Source: Paenibacillus_AR sp051594765
GTDB taxonomy: Bacteria; Bacillota; Bacilli; Paenibacillales; NBRC-103111
DNA: 64,000 bases
Assembly (NCBI RefSeq): GCF_051594765.1
Contig: NZ_JBPPGJ010000016.1
Location: 62,001 to 126,000, forward strand
Reading direction: 5' to 3'
Part shown: in pieces, positions 62,797 to 64,000 of the stretch
Layout of the letters: every line of letters starts with the position of its first letter
How positions within the stretch are numbered: position 1 is the stretch's first letter
Notes under the pieces: generated by a model
The model's input: only the letters and a program-made list of their open reading frames with translations
Databases searched by the model: none
What the model was told of the DNA's origin: nothing
Position numbers and translations under genes: made by a program

Positions 62797-63465
62797 TTAA
62801 TCGTCCGAGGACAGGATGCCCAGAAGACGCAGCACGTACAGGAACAGGTTGATGAAGTCCAGGTACAGGCTCAGCACCGCCAGAGGAACCATCTCTTCCG
62901 CCAGGCCTTGCTTGTAGTTCGAGATGTCGTACAGGATGTAGCCGGAGAAGATCAGCACGCCCAGAACGGCGATGCCAAGGCCCAGGCCGCCGCCGAAGCC
63001 GCCGGTGAAGAGACCGACGATGCCGAAGCCGATCAGCGTGAACAAGCCGATGGTCAAGAGGCCGCCCAGGAAGCTGAAGTCCCGCTTGGAGAAGTAAGCA
63101 TAGAAGGACAGCGCCGCGAAGCCACCCGTCGTGACGGAGAAGGCCGTCAGCACCAGAGAGGTGCCGCCGATGCTGGCATAATGAGCGATGGTCGGATACA
63201 GGGTGATACCGCTAATGAAGGTGAAGGTAAAGACGAAGGGCATGCCGATGGCCCGCTTGCCTCTGCGGAAGAGGAAGGCGGAGAAGATCATGATAAGCTC
63301 CACTACCACCAAGGGCAGGAACAGGGCCGGGGGCACATAGGTGCCGATAGCCGTGCCGATGAAGGATACCAGAATCGAAAGGGTGAACAGACGCATGAGC
63401 TTATGGAAGGGGGCGTTGTATTCCCTCTCCACCTCCACCGCGTTCGGGCGGGATTGAATATCCAT
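62797..63465 (-). CDS. Bax inhibitor-1 (YetJ/YccA) family membrane protein
   Basis: Membrane protein of 222 aa with seven hydrophobic segments and the family pattern: FTLSILVSFIGTAIG, AFSVTTGGFAALSFYAYFSKRDFSFLGG, ISNYKQG (cytoplasmic Asp/Asn region) and SLYLDFINLFLYVLRLLG with the conserved Asp in the last helix. The BI-1 family forms pH-sensitive calcium leaks. It is monocistronic with its own terminator. Confidence 0.9.
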   Translation of the reverse strand: MDIQSRPNAVEVEREYNAPFHKLMRLFTLSILVSFIGTAIGTYVPPALFLPLVVVELIMIFSAFLFRRGKRAIGMPFVFTFTFISGITLYPTIAHYASIGGTSLVLTAFSVTTGGFAALSFYAYFSKRDFSFLGGLLTIGLFTLIGFGIVGLFTGGFGGGLGLGIAVLGVLIFSGYILYDISNYKQGLAEEMVPLAVLSLYLDFINLFLYVLRLLGILSSDD

Positions 63466-63608
63466 GGACGATAACCACCTTTGGAATGAGAATTGGGTCT
63501 ACCATACAGTGTATCACAAAAACCGAACGGGCTATGCCTGTTTTTGAAAGCCTTTTACATATTTCCCTCCCCGTCGGGCGAACCTATAGGAAAAAGGAGG
63601 CGCACCGT

Positions 63609-63746
63609 ATGGCTGGAATACTCCAATGGCTCGGAGCCAACAAGCTTTCGTGGCTGCTGATTGCGGGCGTCGTCGCTGCCATCTGGTATGTCATGGACCA
63701 CAGAGACAAGCTGATGCTGGACAAGTCCCCCCCGCCGAAGGAATAA
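63609..63746 (+). CDS. Small single-pass membrane protein
   Basis: Product of 45 aa from the ATG at 63609, with AAAGGAGG upstream: one membrane span (about 13-29, LSWLLIAGVVAAIWYVM) followed by a charged tail ending SPPPKE. I do not recognise a family. The good ribosome site, short size and terminator support a real gene. Confidence 0.65.
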   Translation: MAGILQWLGANKLSWLLIAGVVAAIWYVMDHRDKLMLDKSPPPKE

Positions 63747-63763
63747 TGCCCTCCCCACATAAA

Positions 63764-63812
63764 GACGGCCCCTATCATCCGAGCCATCCGGATGTCGATA
63801 GGGGCCGCCTTA
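63764..63812. terminator. Bidirectional terminator between convergent genes
   Basis: GGCCCCTATC (63767-63776) and GATAGGGGCC (63797-63806) form the stem. On the minus strand it is followed by TCTTTATG. It serves the small membrane-protein gene and the partial gene at the window end. Confidence 0.8.
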
Positions 63813-63823
63813 TGATTAGGGCA

Positions 63824-64000
63824 CTACTCCTGTGCCGCCGAGGCACCGGTAATGTTAATGTCTACGGTCTTATCTTCTCCGGTTGCGAAGTCCAGAGTCA
63901 AGACGGCCTTCGTGCCAGCCAACGTCGCTAGGTACGATTTGGTGATGGTCAGATATTCCTCGTAGATGGTATAATCCGTCCCCTTCACCAGCACCGACGT
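63824..64000 (-). CDS. 3' end of a gene for a secreted protein with X2-like module (partial)
   Basis: The last 58 codons of a minus-strand gene that runs out of the window. The reading frame continues to the window edge: TSVLVKGTDYT, then LTITKSYLATL, then VLTLDFATGEDKTVDINIT and a stop at 63824. This matches the C-terminal half of CBM_X2-like modules found in secreted carbohydrate-active and S-layer proteins. The N-terminal part is outside the window, so the full protein cannot be named. Confidence 0.65.
   Translation of the reverse strand, partial: TSVLVKGTDYTIYEEYLTITKSYLATLAGTKAVLTLDFATGEDKTVDINITGASAAQE

Noticed and set aside
1..64000. tRNA, rRNA, prophage, transposase or integrase genes
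   Set aside because: I looked for characteristic sequences and found none; absence cannot be proven by eye.

Overview
The window looks like a piece of a Paenibacillus-type chromosome (Bacillales, endospore former, moderately high GC). The reasons are a CwlJ spore-cortex hydrolase, very large S-layer-anchored polysaccharidases with three C-terminal SLH domains, strong AGGAGG-type ribosome binding sites, Gram-positive style rho-independent terminators, and housekeeping genes of bacillar type (hflX, yaaA, dgkB, rlmD, a YerB/YerC pair). No rRNA, tRNA, CRISPR array, transposase or phage gene was found.

Layout. 1-20.3 kb is mostly housekeeping and small conserved families: hflX, an aminotransferase, cwlJ, a heterodimeric ABC exporter, a membrane-anchored glucosaminidase-like protein, a DHH nanoRNase, yaaA, DNA alkylation repair, DUF4256, DUF1062, a MoxR/DUF58/transglutaminase operon, DUF4317, and a PadR-DUF1048-DUF1048 operon. 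20.4-27.3 kb holds a secreted 2038-residue Rhs/YD-repeat protein. Its variable C-terminal end is an alpha/beta-hydrolase (lipase-like) domain, and a short AT-rich membrane protein follows directly: a candidate polymorphic toxin/immunity pair and the most interesting system here. 27.4-44.8 kb is a polysaccharide-utilisation island: an SLH-anchored GH28-like beta-helix enzyme of 1918 aa, a GH130 enzyme, an SLH-anchored GH10 xylanase of 1263 aa, two AraC regulators, a LacI regulator and two FAD-dependent oxidoreductases.

44.8-51.2 kb is a sensing and regulation stretch (response regulator, histidine kinase and membrane-anchored hydrolase in one direction, a DJ-1/PfpI protein with a WYL regulator, and small hypotheticals). 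51.2-57.7 kb returns to conserved genes (rlmD-dgkB-CbiX-like operon, yerC, a glycine-rich protein, a DUF3048 protein, DoxX). 57.7-61 kb is the galacturonate operon uxaB-uxaA behind a repeat-rich, palindrome-containing promoter region. The end holds an SRPBCC-ArsR-SRPBCC operon with a readable autoregulatory promoter, a small non-coding stretch with four copies of an interspersed palindromic motif, a BI-1 family membrane protein, a 45-residue membrane protein, and the 3' end of a gene for a secreted X2-like module.

How the parts fit. The GH28-like enzyme could release galacturonate that uxaBA then converts to 2-keto-3-deoxygluconate. GH10 and GH130 suggest attack on hemicellulose. The regulators sit next to the genes they probably control, and in several cases likely operators can be read. 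All functional calls are by eye from translated sequence and motifs; no database search was run.
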